Part shown: piece by piece, positions 6,969-14,556 of the stretch
Numbering within the stretch: position 1 is the stretch's first letter
Layout: each line of letters opens with the position of its first letter
Origin: Clostridiales bacterium
Lineage (GTDB): Bacteria; Bacillota; Clostridia; Oscillospirales; CAG-272
Length of the DNA: 39,462 bases
Direction: 5' to 3'
Assembly: GCA_003522145.1 (NCBI GenBank)
Contig: DPGD01000018.1
Coordinates: 1 to 39,462 of the forward strand
Translations under genes and position numbers: made by a program
Notes under the pieces: model-generated
The model's input: only the letters and a program-made list of their open reading frames with translations
Told to the model about the DNA's origin: nothing
Databases searched by the model: none

Positions 6969-8306
6969 ATGGCGAATCCAGTGGTGGCCATTGTGGGCAG
7001 GCCCAATGTGGGGAAGAGCACTCTTTTCAATAAAATAGCCGGAGAACGGATCTCCATTGTGGAAAATACGCCGGGAGTCACCAGAGATCGGATATACTAT
7101 GAGACTTCCTGGAACGGGCGCTCCTTTTTGATGGTGGATACAGGAGGAATCGAGTCCAAAACCGACGATCCGATTTTTCGCTATATGCGCCTGCAAAGCG
7201 AACTGGCCATTGATATGGCGGATGTGATCGTTTTCATGACCGATGTGACGGTGGGGCTGACGGCAGACGACCGGGAAGTGGCCAGAATGCTGCAGAAGAG
7301 CCGCAAGCCGGTGATCCCGGTGGTGAACAAGGTGGACGGAGTGGGCGCTCTGCCATCTGAATTCTATGAGTTCTACGAATTGGGATTTGAAAACGACCTG
7401 ATTCCCGTTTCCTCGGTTCACGGAAGCGGCACGGGAGATCTTTTGGACAAGATCGTGGAGTATTTGCCGGAACAGGAGGAGAAGGAAGAGGAAGAGGATG
7501 TGATCACCGTGGCGGTGATCGGCAAGCCCAATGCGGGAAAAAGCTCCCTCATCAACCGGATTCTGGGAGAGGAGCGGCTGATCGTTTCGGACATGGCGGG
7601 AACCACCAGAGATGCCGTGGACACGAGAAAAGAGAACGAATACGGCAAATATATTTTCATTGACACCGCCGGGATCCGACGCCAGAGCAAGGTGGAGGAC
7701 CGGATTGAAAAGTTCAGCGTTCTGCGGGCAAAGATGGCGGTGGAGCGGGCGAGGGTCTGCCTGATCATGATTGACGCCACCGAAGGCGTGACCGAACAGG
7801 ACGAGAAAATTGCCGGGCTTGCCCACGAGGCAGGAAAAGCCAGCATTTTTGTGATCAACAAGTGGGATGCAGTGGAAAAGGATAACGATTCGGTGAAAAA
7901 GTTCACCGAAGAGGTCTACCGTCATTTCGGCTATATGACCTACGCCCCGTTGATCTTTGTTTCCGCAAAGACCGGACTGCGGTTGGAAAAGCTTTACGAG
8001 CTCATCAATTATGTGGATGCCCAGAACGCCATGCGGGTGACCACCGGTATGCTCAACGATCTGTTGGCGGATGCGGTGGCCCGGGTCCAGCCCCCCTCCG
8101 ATAAGGGCCGGTATCTGAAGATTTACTATATGGTGCAGACCTCCACCCGGCCTCCGGAATTTGTGGTATTCTGCAACAGCTGTGACCTGTTTCACTTTTC
8201 CTACCAACGGTATTTGGAAAACCGTCTGAGAGAAACCTTCGGCTTTAAGGGCACGCCTTTGAAGCTGATTATCCGGCAGAAGGGCGATCATGCTCCCGAT
8301 GCCTGA
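6969..8306 (+). CDS. der: Ribosome-assembly GTPase Der (EngA)
   Basis: 445 residues with two tandem GTPase domains and a C-terminal KH-like domain. Domain 1 has G1 GRPNVGKST (10-18), G3 DTGG (57-60) and G4 NKVD (120-123). Domain 2 has GKPNAGKSS (185-193), DTAG and NKWD. An acidic linker (EEKEEEED, about 170-177) separates them. Der acts in 50S maturation in the cytosol and is usually essential. Length and motifs are complete. It follows the radical SAM gene and precedes plsY, the common Clostridia order. Confidence 0.98.
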   Translation: MANPVVAIVGRPNVGKSTLFNKIAGERISIVENTPGVTRDRIYYETSWNGRSFLMVDTGGIESKTDDPIFRYMRLQSELAIDMADVIVFMTDVTVGLTADDREVARMLQKSRKPVIPVVNKVDGVGALPSEFYEFYELGFENDLIPVSSVHGSGTGDLLDKIVEYLPEQEEKEEEEDVITVAVIGKPNAGKSSLINRILGEERLIVSDMAGTTRDAVDTRKENEYGKYIFIDTAGIRRQSKVEDRIEKFSVLRAKMAVERARVCLIMIDATEGVTEQDEKIAGLAHEAGKASIFVINKWDAVEKDNDSVKKFTEEVYRHFGYMTYAPLIFVSAKTGLRLEKLYELINYVDAQNAMRVTTGMLNDLLADAVARVQPPSDKGRYLKIYYMVQTSTRPPEFVVFCNSCDLFHFSYQRYLENRLRETFGFKGTPLKLIIRQKGDHAPDA

Positions 8307-8454
8307 AGAAAGGTGCACAGACAGAGGCTTTTCGGGAAAGGAAAGGATTTTCAAACCCTTGCTTTCTGCTTACAACAGAAACCGTCAGAATCTGTAAATC
8401 CTGTCGCGGTACCGACTGCGGATTCTGAAAATATGTACCAAAGGATTGTTTGAA

Positions 8455-9390
8455 ATGATGAGACTCTGCAAACGAATTCTTGTCCTCACGGCGGCCCTGC
8501 TCTGTATTTTCGGAGCGTTGGGTCTGGAGACCTTCGGGGAGGAGACCGGAACCGCCGCAGAAACCGAAACGGCGGCCGAAGGGGAGACTTCTGCCGAGCC
8601 GCAGGAGGAGCTTACCGGGATCAAAAAGTTTTTCAACGGGTTCTTATCGCTCTATGAAAACGGCGGAATTGTGACCGAGGTTTTGGGGAGCACCGAAACG
8701 CAGGTGGTGGACGGCAGGGTGCTGACGGTGAAAACGCCCCCGACGGTTCTTTACTACCTGACCTATTTGCTCATGGCGGTGTTTGCCTATGTGCTGGGCA
8801 GCATCAACTTTGGAGTGCTGGTCTCCACCAAAATGTGCAACGAGGATGTGCGTCGGCACGGTTCCGGAAATGCCGGCATGACCAATGTGCTGAGAGTTTA
8901 TGGAAAAAAGCCGGCTCTTCTCACCTTTTTGGGCGATTACGGAAAGGGCCTTCTTTCTGCCTTCATCGGGATGCTGTTGGGCGGTTGCGGCTGCGGATAT
9001 TTCGCTTTGGCTTTCTGTATGATCGGACATGCTTTCCCGGTGTTCTTCAAGTTCAAGGGCGGAAAATGCGTGGCAACGCTTTTCGGCGGGATGACGGCCT
9101 TGGAGCCGGCTGCAGCGTTGATCCTGTTCGTATTTTTCTTCATTATTGTCTGGGGAACCAAATATGTATCCTTGGGCTCGGTTATCGGAGCGGCGTTGCT
9201 TCCGCTGATGGTGGAGGGTGCTTGGAAGGTGTTGCCTTGGCATGTGCAGGGAGCTGATTATTCCACCGTGATTATCTGCTCGGTGTTCTTCGCCTGTTTT
9301 ATCGTTTGGCTCCACAGGGCAAATATGAAGCGGCTCTACAACGGAGAGGAACGAAAGACCAACCTTTTCGGAAGGAAAAAGAGCGAGTGA
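8455..9390 (+). CDS. plsY: Acyl-phosphate:glycerol-3-phosphate acyltransferase with N-terminal extension
   Basis: PlsY makes lysophosphatidic acid from acyl-phosphate and glycerol-3-phosphate in the membrane. From ATG 8455 (AAGGA 9 nt upstream) the protein is 311 residues, against about 200 for typical PlsY. The C-terminal 210 residues hold the family motifs: GSINFGVLVSTK, then VRRHGSGNAGMTNVLR (first active motif), the KGGK motif (KFKGGKCVA) and multiple TM helices. The first 100 residues are extra: a hydrophobic signal-like segment, an acidic Thr/Glu/Ala-rich linker (GTAAETETAAEGETSA), and a short soluble region, then the first PlsY helix. No stop or frameshift separates the parts. It follows der by 148 bp. 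The enzyme assignment is firm; the extension is odd. Confidence 0.93.
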   Translation: MMRLCKRILVLTAALLCIFGALGLETFGEETGTAAETETAAEGETSAEPQEELTGIKKFFNGFLSLYENGGIVTEVLGSTETQVVDGRVLTVKTPPTVLYYLTYLLMAVFAYVLGSINFGVLVSTKMCNEDVRRHGSGNAGMTNVLRVYGKKPALLTFLGDYGKGLLSAFIGMLLGGCGCGYFALAFCMIGHAFPVFFKFKGGKCVATLFGGMTALEPAAALILFVFFFIIVWGTKYVSLGSVIGAALLPLMVEGAWKVLPWHVQGADYSTVIICSVFFACFIVWLHRANMKRLYNGEERKTNLFGRKKSE

Positions 9391-9420
9391 GCAGGGTCTT
9401 TCTCCACTGTTCATACAAAA

Positions 9421-9702
9421 AGGGGCTGTAAAAAGCGAGTTTTTTACAGCCCCTCAAAAATGCCGGTCGGAATCCCGACCGGCATTTTTGAGGGGATCTT
9501 GGGTGGCTTTGCCCTCGGCTTTATCGAAATTCAGGTAAATTCTGCGGCCAGTCGTCGGAGGTGTTTTCCCAAATCGGGCTTTGGAGAACCAAACTGCCGA
9601 AAGAAAGTCTTGGAAAAATCTTGGGAAAGGCTTGGGAAAGGCTTGGAAAGGAAACGCTCCCACGGACTGCCGCCCTTGAAAAGGCGCAGTAGAGGGAGCG
9701 TC
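9421..9702. repeat. Copy A of the hairpin-bracketed repeat (convergent plsY/radA ends)
   Basis: It contains hairpin AGGGGCTGTAAAAA / TTTTTTACAGCCCCT (9421-9454), directly followed by a 16-bp perfect stem CAAAAATGCCGGTCGG (9455-9470) / CCGACCGGCATTTTTG (9475-9490). A core with GGATCTTGG...TTTGCCCTCGG and CGTCGGAGGTG follows. The last 100 bp hold a further hairpin, ACGCTCCC (9655-9662) with GGGAGCGT (9695-9702). The first two hairpins can act as plus-strand terminators for plsY. The core resembles copy D (28348-28525). No gene lies in 9391-9714. Confidence 0.8.
9610..9652. repeat. Tandem 11-bp repeat, four copies
   Basis: Copies at 9610-9620, 9621-9631, 9632-9642 and 9643-9652, consensus CTTGGGAAAGG. 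They lie inside the intergenic repeat A and end just before its last hairpin. There are no spacers, so it is not CRISPR. Confidence 0.75.
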
Positions 9703-9714
9703 CCAAAAATCAGT

Positions 9715-11103
9715 TTATTTTCCGAAAACCTGCAAGGCGTCAAAAATGGAGCGGACCGGCAGCACCCGTATACCCTCCGGAAGCGGTGTTTTTCCCTTTT
9801 CTATATTTCCTTTGGGCAGAAGGACGGTGGTAAAGCCCAAGCGTGCCGCTTCCTTGACCCGTTGTTCCACAAAGGAAACCGGACGAAGCTCCCCGGCCAG
9901 CCCCAATTCCCCGAAGGCAATCAGCTCTTCATCCAAAGGCCGGTCTTTCAAGCAGGAAATCAGGGAAAGGGCCAGAGCCAGATCCGCCCCCGGTTCTTCC
10001 ACCCGCAAGCCTCCGACCACATTGAGATACACATCGGTAGAGGAAAAGCGCAGTCCCAGACGCCGCTCCAAAACGGCCAGAATCAGGCAGGCCCGGTTAT
10101 AATCGACACCGTTGACCGTGCGCTTTGGGGAAGGATAGACGGTTGGAACGGCAAGAGCCTGAAGCTCGGCGATCAGCGGACGGGTGCCCTCCACCAGACA
10201 CACGGCGCAGTTGCCGGAAACGCCCTTCGGCCTTCCCGAAAGAAGCATTTCCGAGGGGTTGGGAACTTCGGCAAGTCCCTTGTCGGTCATTTGAAAGACG
10301 CCGATTTCGTTGGTGGAACCATAGCGGTTCTTCACTGCCCGGATGATGCGGAAGGCATTTTGCCGTTCGCCCTCAAAATAGAGAACGGCATCTACCATAT
10401 GCTCTAAGACCTTGGGGCCTGCAATTCCGCCTTCCTTGTTTACATGCCCCACCAAGAGCACCGAAATTCCCTGGCTCTTGGCCTTGTTGATGAAGCGCAG
10501 AGCGGCCTCCCGCACCTGCGTCACCGAGCCGGGGGCCGAGTTTACCCGGCTGTCGTAGACGGTCTGTATAGAGTCAATGACCAGATATTCCGGAGAAATC
10601 CGGTCGCATTCCTCCAGAATTTTTTCCACATTGGTTTCCGTAAGTACAAACAGGTTGGGGGAAGACACGCCCAGTCGGTTTGCCCGGTATTTCAACTGCC
10701 ATTTGGATTCCTCTCCCGAAACATAGAGAACCTTTGAAGCGTTTCCCAGGTTCCGGCAGATCTGCAGGAGCATGGTGGATTTTCCGATGCCCGGTTCTCC
10801 CGCCAGAAGCACCACGGAGCCCTGTACCAGCCCCCCGCCCAAAACCCGATCCAGCTCCTTGGTTCCGGTATTTTGCCGCATATATTCGGGCAATTCCAGA
10901 TGATCAAAGGGCTGTGCCTTATTCTCCGCTCCCGAAGAGAAGCCCTCATGGCGGGCCGCCGCAGGGGAGGACGGTTCCGGATAAACGACGGCTTCCTCTA
11001 AACTGTTCCATTCCCCGCAGGAGGGACATTTCCCCATCCATTTGGCGTTGGTGTAGCCGCATTCTCTGCAGACATAGACTGTTTTGCTTTTTCCCGTTGC
11101 CAT
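9715..11103 (-). CDS. radA: DNA repair protein RadA
   Basis: 462 residues, normal length. An N-terminal zinc finger (VCRECGY..KCPSCGEW), a RecA-like core with Walker A GEPGIGKST, the RadA-specific KNRYGSTNEIGVFQM motif, and a C-terminal Lon-protease-like domain. RadA promotes branch migration in recombinational repair. The start ATG at 11103 has AAGGAA 6 nt upstream. It lies 29 bp after a CwlD-like amidase gene on the same strand. Confidence 0.98.
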   Translation of the reverse strand: MATGKSKTVYVCRECGYTNAKWMGKCPSCGEWNSLEEAVVYPEPSSPAAARHEGFSSGAENKAQPFDHLELPEYMRQNTGTKELDRVLGGGLVQGSVVLLAGEPGIGKSTMLLQICRNLGNASKVLYVSGEESKWQLKYRANRLGVSSPNLFVLTETNVEKILEECDRISPEYLVIDSIQTVYDSRVNSAPGSVTQVREAALRFINKAKSQGISVLLVGHVNKEGGIAGPKVLEHMVDAVLYFEGERQNAFRIIRAVKNRYGSTNEIGVFQMTDKGLAEVPNPSEMLLSGRPKGVSGNCAVCLVEGTRPLIAELQALAVPTVYPSPKRTVNGVDYNRACLILAVLERRLGLRFSSTDVYLNVVGGLRVEEPGADLALALSLISCLKDRPLDEELIAFGELGLAGELRPVSFVEQRVKEAARLGFTTVLLPKGNIEKGKTPLPEGIRVLPVRSIFDALQVFGK

Positions 11104-11132
11104 AGTACATTCCTTCTTTTTGTGTTCATCGT

Positions 11133-11867
11133 TCAGACCCGATCGTTGGGGGAGCAGTAGTCCGAAAGAGCGCCCAAAAGCAGAACCGACAGCTTTTTGC
11201 GGTAGCCCTCGGTTTTCAGAAGCGACGCTTCCTCATTGTTTGAAAGAAAGCCGCATTCCACAAGAATTCCCGGAATCTGCACCCGATCCAGAAGATAGAT
11301 GGCGGAAGTGGCTTCTTTGATTTCCCGATTGTTGTCCTTTTGAAAATCCTTTACCAGCCGGTGCAGGGCCTGCGCCAAGGGAAGGCTTTCTCCGTTGTTC
11401 GGCGAATAGTAGAGTTGGATGCCCTTACAGTATTCCTGCGGAAATTTGTTCATGTGCAGGCTGATGAGCAGTGCCTCCGGATGGCTGTTTGCCAGGTTCA
11501 GACGGTAACGCAGATCCGCCAGCTTTTTGTGTCCCTTTTCACCGTCGCCCAGCATCCGGTCATCGCTCCGGGTCAGAAGCACCTTAAAGCCGCAGGCGGA
11601 AAGAAGGTCATTGGCGGCCAAGGCGTATTGGAGATTCAGCTCCTTTTCAAGAGTGCCGTTCACTCCGGACGCTCCGCCGTCTTCCCCGCCGTGGCCGGCG
11701 TCAAGAATCAGGACTTTTTTGCCCTCGTCCTTGACAGAGGGCGAATCTTTTGGTAAAATAGGTGGGACCAACTGATCCAACTGCCCGGAAAGGGCAAGCA
11801 CCGACAGAACGAAAAGAACAGAGACGGCACAGAAGAGCGCCGTAAAGCGCACGATGGACATTTTCAT
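11133..11867 (-). CDS. N-acetylmuramoyl-L-alanine amidase, CwlD-like
   Basis: 244 residues. An N-terminal membrane or signal helix (about 7-27), a short linker, then an Amidase_3 domain. Zinc and catalytic residues are visible: DAGHGGEDGG (His), LEKELN (Glu), SLHMN (His) and VECGFLSN (catalytic Glu). The enzyme cleaves the amide between muramic acid and the stem peptide outside the membrane. In spore formers CwlD makes muramic-delta-lactam in cortex; length and single helix fit CwlD, but whether this organism sporulates cannot be told here. ATG 11867 has AAGGAG upstream, and a 7-bp inverted repeat (11871-11877 / 11891-11897) partly covers that site. Confidence 0.88.
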   Translation of the reverse strand: MKMSIVRFTALFCAVSVLFVLSVLALSGQLDQLVPPILPKDSPSVKDEGKKVLILDAGHGGEDGGASGVNGTLEKELNLQYALAANDLLSACGFKVLLTRSDDRMLGDGEKGHKKLADLRYRLNLANSHPEALLISLHMNKFPQEYCKGIQLYYSPNNGESLPLAQALHRLVKDFQKDNNREIKEATSAIYLLDRVQIPGILVECGFLSNNEEASLLKTEGYRKKLSVLLLGALSDYCSPNDRV

Positions 11868-11870
11868 AGG

Positions 11871-11897
11871 GTAAACTCCTTTTGTTTGATAGTTTAC
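11871..11897 (-). promoter_or_regulatory. Inverted repeat overlapping the amidase ribosome binding site
   Basis: On the minus strand GTAAACT (11891-11897) and AGTTTAC (11871-11877), perfect over 7 bp with a 13-nt loop. The second arm starts within the AAGGAG sequence (11876-11881), so folding would partly mask it. Confidence 0.4.
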
Positions 11898-11926
11898 TCT
11901 ATGCGATGAAGGTTGTCCTCTATGAT

Positions 11927-12505
11927 TCAGTTTTCCTTTTTCTTTGCGAAGAGGGAAGCAAACATTCCCTTGGTGCCCGCATTATAGCCCAGAGTGCAGC
12001 AAATGAGCGAGAGAAGCACGGTGAACACATAGATGAAGGGAACGGTGTCTAACCCGAAGAACCGGAAGAACCCTTTGTACATCACATGAAGAACCTCGTT
12101 CACCATGGTGGAAATGGAATAGAAATTGGCGGCGGTGCCGGTTGCTCCGTTGGCCGACGCAAAGTAGTCCACGCCCGGAATCAGCGCCTTTGAAATGCAG
12201 GCGATGACCGAGGCAAGGAGTGAGGGCAGATTGGCGGCAAGGGCCAGAACCGTTCCCTTATACCACTGCTTCCGGATGCGCCCGCACTCCAAGCGCACAT
12301 TGTCCTGCAGACCCACCTCCAGTGTGACCCAGAAAATCAGCACCAGATAGAAGAGCACGGTGAAGAGGCTGACGGCGGGCATCACCCAGTCAGGCACCTT
12401 GCTTCCGGCGGAGGGCAAAAGCACCAGAAAGCCCAAAAACATAACGCCGAATTGGTTGATCCACAACTTGACCACTGTATAAAAATTATTCCGGATGATG
12501 CGCAT
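11927..12505 (-). CDS. Multi-pass membrane protein, unknown
   Basis: 192 residues. Hydrophobic segments near residues 15-35, 40-62, 85-108 and 155-178 suggest four to five TM helices, with a basic C-terminus (AKKKEN). The start at 12505 has GAGGA six bases upstream. It lies 59 bp upstream of the amidase gene on the same strand, and a sigma-A promoter is at 12581-12609. The N-terminal pattern (RNNFYTVVKLWINQFG) and helix layout recall Clostridia membrane proteins of unknown function; I do not recognise a named family. It may be cotranscribed with the amidase and radA. Confidence 0.75.
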   Translation of the reverse strand: MRIIRNNFYTVVKLWINQFGVMFLGFLVLLPSAGSKVPDWVMPAVSLFTVLFYLVLIFWVTLEVGLQDNVRLECGRIRKQWYKGTVLALAANLPSLLASVIACISKALIPGVDYFASANGATGTAANFYSISTMVNEVLHVMYKGFFRFFGLDTVPFIYVFTVLLSLICCTLGYNAGTKGMFASLFAKKKEN

Positions 12506-12527
12506 AATCGATCCTCGTTTCTCCTTT

Positions 12528-12568
12528 GGGCACCTTATAAAATTCCCCGCACATCGGGCAGGGGCGCC
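12528..12568. repeat. Degenerate third copy of the GGGCACC miniature element
   Basis: GGGCACCTTATAAAATTCC at 12528 followed by CCGCACATCGGGCAGGGGCG resembles the left end of the elements at 33816 and 32068 (shared CACCT, CTTCCC, GCACATC and GGCA words, about 24 of 30 positions). Its ends GGCACC and GGCGCC can pair. It lies in the 5' leader of the 11927-12505 gene, so the RNA would carry a hairpin (GGCGCC with GGTGCC, and CCCC with GGGG). Confidence 0.5.
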
Positions 12569-12580
12569 TTTTGTATTCTT

Positions 12581-12609
12581 ATTTTAATCTATTTTCAGGC
12601 AGAATGCAA
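12581..12609 (-). promoter_or_regulatory. Sigma-A promoter for the membrane protein-amidase-radA group
   Basis: On the minus strand TTGCAT (12604-12609), 17-bp spacer, TAAAAT (12581-12586). Predicted start near 12574, giving a leader of about 70 nt. Confidence 0.65.
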
Positions 12610-12664
12610 GGGTTTTTCTCAATTCCCTAAAAAGAAGTTTCTGCAGTCGGAAAGGCGGTTGCAT

Positions 12665-13639
12665 ATGGAATATCCCGAACAACTGAACAATTTTTGCAAC
12701 TATATGAGCCATCTGAACCGTTCGGTTCTGACGATCGAGCAGTACCGCACGGACTTAACCATGTTTTTTCAGTATCTGCGTGCCGGCAGAATTTCCAAAG
12801 TTCCCACAAAGGAAGAGCTGGACCGTCAGCCCATTGCCGATTTTTCGGTTGAGGAATTACGGGCCATTACCGGGGAGGATGTGTTCCGTTTCCTGCGCTA
12901 TGTTTCGGAAGAGCGGGGCAACAAGCCGGCGGCAAGAGCAAGAAAGCTTTCGGCCATCAAGTCCTTCTTCAAGTATCTGGTTCATGTGAAGGAGCTTTTG
13001 GATGTGAACCCGGCCGCCGCCATCAATACTCCGAAAATGGACAAAAGGCTGCCCAAGTACCTCAGTCTGGAGGAAAGCGTGGAGCTTCTTGAAAGCGTGG
13101 AGGATGACGAGGAATCCAAAAACCGGGAACGGGATTATTGCATACTTACGCTGTTTCTCAACTGCGGTATGCGGTTAAGCGAGCTGGTGGGCATCAATCT
13201 GTCGGATATGGACCGGAATTTCACCAAACTGCGGGTCATCGGAAAGGGAAGCAAGGAGCGGGTCATTTATCTGAACGATGCCTCAAGACAAGCAGTGGCC
13301 TCCTATTTGCAGGTCCGGGGAGTTAGGGAGATCAAGGAAAAAAATGCACTGTTCATTTCCAACAGAGGCACCAGAGTCAGCAAACAGACGGTTCAGCACA
13401 TCGTTTACAAATATCTTGCCAAGGCAGGCCTGGAATACCGGCATTTGTCCACCCATAAGCTACGGCATACGGCGGCTACCCTGATGTATCAGGAGGGCCA
13501 TGTGGATGTGCGGGTTTTAAAGGAAATTCTGGGGCATGAACAACTGAACACGACCCAGATCTACACGCATGTGAACAACGAGCAGGTGCGGGAGGCGATG
13601 GATGCCAATCCGCTGGCGGAAATCCGGAGAAAGAAGTAA
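12665..13639 (+). CDS. Tyrosine recombinase, XerC/XerD type
   Basis: 324 residues from ATG 12665 (AAAGG 9 nt upstream); a longer upstream frame is rejected because it runs into the divergent gene leader. The N-terminal SAM-like core-binding domain (about 1-95) is followed by a catalytic domain with the residues Arg (CGMRLSELVG), Lys (GKGSKERVIYL), His-x-x-Arg (THKLRHTAATL), His (EILGHEQL) and Tyr (TTQIYTHV). Length and motif spacing match housekeeping Xer recombinases that resolve chromosome dimers. Integrases of mobile elements look alike, but no att-like repeats or cargo are nearby. It ends one base before the YbaK gene. Confidence 0.9.
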   Translation: MEYPEQLNNFCNYMSHLNRSVLTIEQYRTDLTMFFQYLRAGRISKVPTKEELDRQPIADFSVEELRAITGEDVFRFLRYVSEERGNKPAARARKLSAIKSFFKYLVHVKELLDVNPAAAINTPKMDKRLPKYLSLEESVELLESVEDDEESKNRERDYCILTLFLNCGMRLSELVGINLSDMDRNFTKLRVIGKGSKERVIYLNDASRQAVASYLQVRGVREIKEKNALFISNRGTRVSKQTVQHIVYKYLAKAGLEYRHLSTHKLRHTAATLMYQEGHVDVRVLKEILGHEQLNTTQIYTHVNNEQVREAMDANPLAEIRRKK

Positions 13640-13640
13640 G

Positions 13641-14144
13641 ATGGGAAAAAAAGAAGAAAAGACCAATGCCGTCCGGGCGCTGGAACAAAAGAAAATCCGG
13701 TTTGTCCTGCATGAATATGAAAGCAAACAGGCCATGAGCGGCGCGGAAGTGGCGGCCGTCCTGAAGCAGGATCCGGCAACGGTTTTCAAAACGCTGGTCA
13801 CGGTGGGCAGGACAGGGGAGCACTATGTATTTCTGGTGCCGGTGCAGGAAGAGCTGGACCTGAAAAGGGCGGCGGGGGCTGTGGGCGAAAAGAAGATCGA
13901 AATGGTGCGCTCCGCAGACCTGTTGGGACTGACCGGTTATGTGCACGGCGGCTGTTCGCCCATCGGCATGAAAAGGTTTTTCAAAACCACGGTGGATGCA
14001 AGCGCCGAACACTGCTCCGCCATCTTTTTCAGCGGAGGAAAGTTCGGACTGCAGGTGGAAATTTCCCTTGAGGAATTGAGGAAGATGATTCCCTTTGAGC
14101 TGAAGCCTCTGACTTCTGAAGCCAAGGAGACTTCCTCTTTCTGA
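13641..14144 (+). CDS. YbaK/EbsC-family aminoacyl-tRNA deacylase
   Basis: 167 residues from ATG 13641, one base after the recombinase stop codon, so translation is probably coupled. The whole length fits the YbaK/ProRS-INS-like fold: HEYESKQAMSGAEVAAVL near the N-terminus, DPATVFKTLVTVG, the conserved Lys in EELDLKRAAGAVGEKK, and the GGCSPIGMKRFF loop. YbaK-type enzymes hydrolyse Cys-tRNA(Pro) in the cytosol. The GCSPIGMK segment favours the Cys-specific YbaK subgroup over ProX, but this is by memory of the family. Repeat copy B follows and can terminate it. Confidence 0.92.
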   Translation: MGKKEEKTNAVRALEQKKIRFVLHEYESKQAMSGAEVAAVLKQDPATVFKTLVTVGRTGEHYVFLVPVQEELDLKRAAGAVGEKKIEMVRSADLLGLTGYVHGGCSPIGMKRFFKTTVDASAEHCSAIFFSGGKFGLQVEISLEELRKMIPFELKPLTSEAKETSSF

Positions 14145-14224
14145 GCTTCCGGTTTCTGGGGGACGGTTTCCCCATGCCGGCTTTTTCAAATTGCCGGTTT
14201 CGGGAAAAATACGGCAGGGGTTTT

Positions 14225-14435
14225 AAAAGGGGCTGTAAAAAATTTGCCTGTTTTACAGCCCTTTTAAAAATGACGGTGAGGATTCCGGCGTTCCGGATGC
14301 GATCTCGGTCGGCTTTGCCCTTCATTTTGCCAATAGGCAGGTGGATTTGGCCACAAAATGAAGGCTGGAAGCCGTTAAGACCAATGCGGGCGGAGGTGTA
14401 AAAAGCTCGGTACGGGTTTTTACACCTCCTTTTTG
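14225..14435. repeat. Copy B of the hairpin-bracketed repeat (convergent YbaK/ABC ends)
   Basis: The left hairpin AAAAGGGGCTGTAAAA / TTTTACAGCCCTTTT (14225-14265) and right hairpin GGAGGTGTAAAAA (14392-14404) / TTTTTACACCTCC (14417-14429) plus T-run can end transcription from both sides. Read in reverse, the core contains TGGTCTTAACGGCTTCCAGC and GACCGAGATCGCATC, matching copies C (19474) and H (38430). Nothing else is seen in 14145-14556. Confidence 0.85.
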
Positions 14436-14556
14436 GTTTTGCCTTTTTCCGGTTGGGGCTTTCGAAAAGGTTCAAACCGGGAAAAGCTGAGAGCCAAGGC
14501 TCCCTTGGAGGGCCGGTGGCGCATTTTTAAGGAAACCGCCGGGAGCCGGAAGGGAA

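Noticed and set aside
6747..8354. Long minus-strand open frame opposite der
   Set aside because: It is the antisense of a fully conserved Der gene, is His/Arg-rich and has no ribosome binding site or family character.
9610..9652. Possible CRISPR array
   Set aside because: 11-bp head-to-tail units without spacers and no cas genes in the window.
12665..13639. Integrase of a genomic island
   Set aside because: No att-like direct repeats, tRNA target or mobile cargo nearby; length and context fit a chromosomal Xer-type enzyme.
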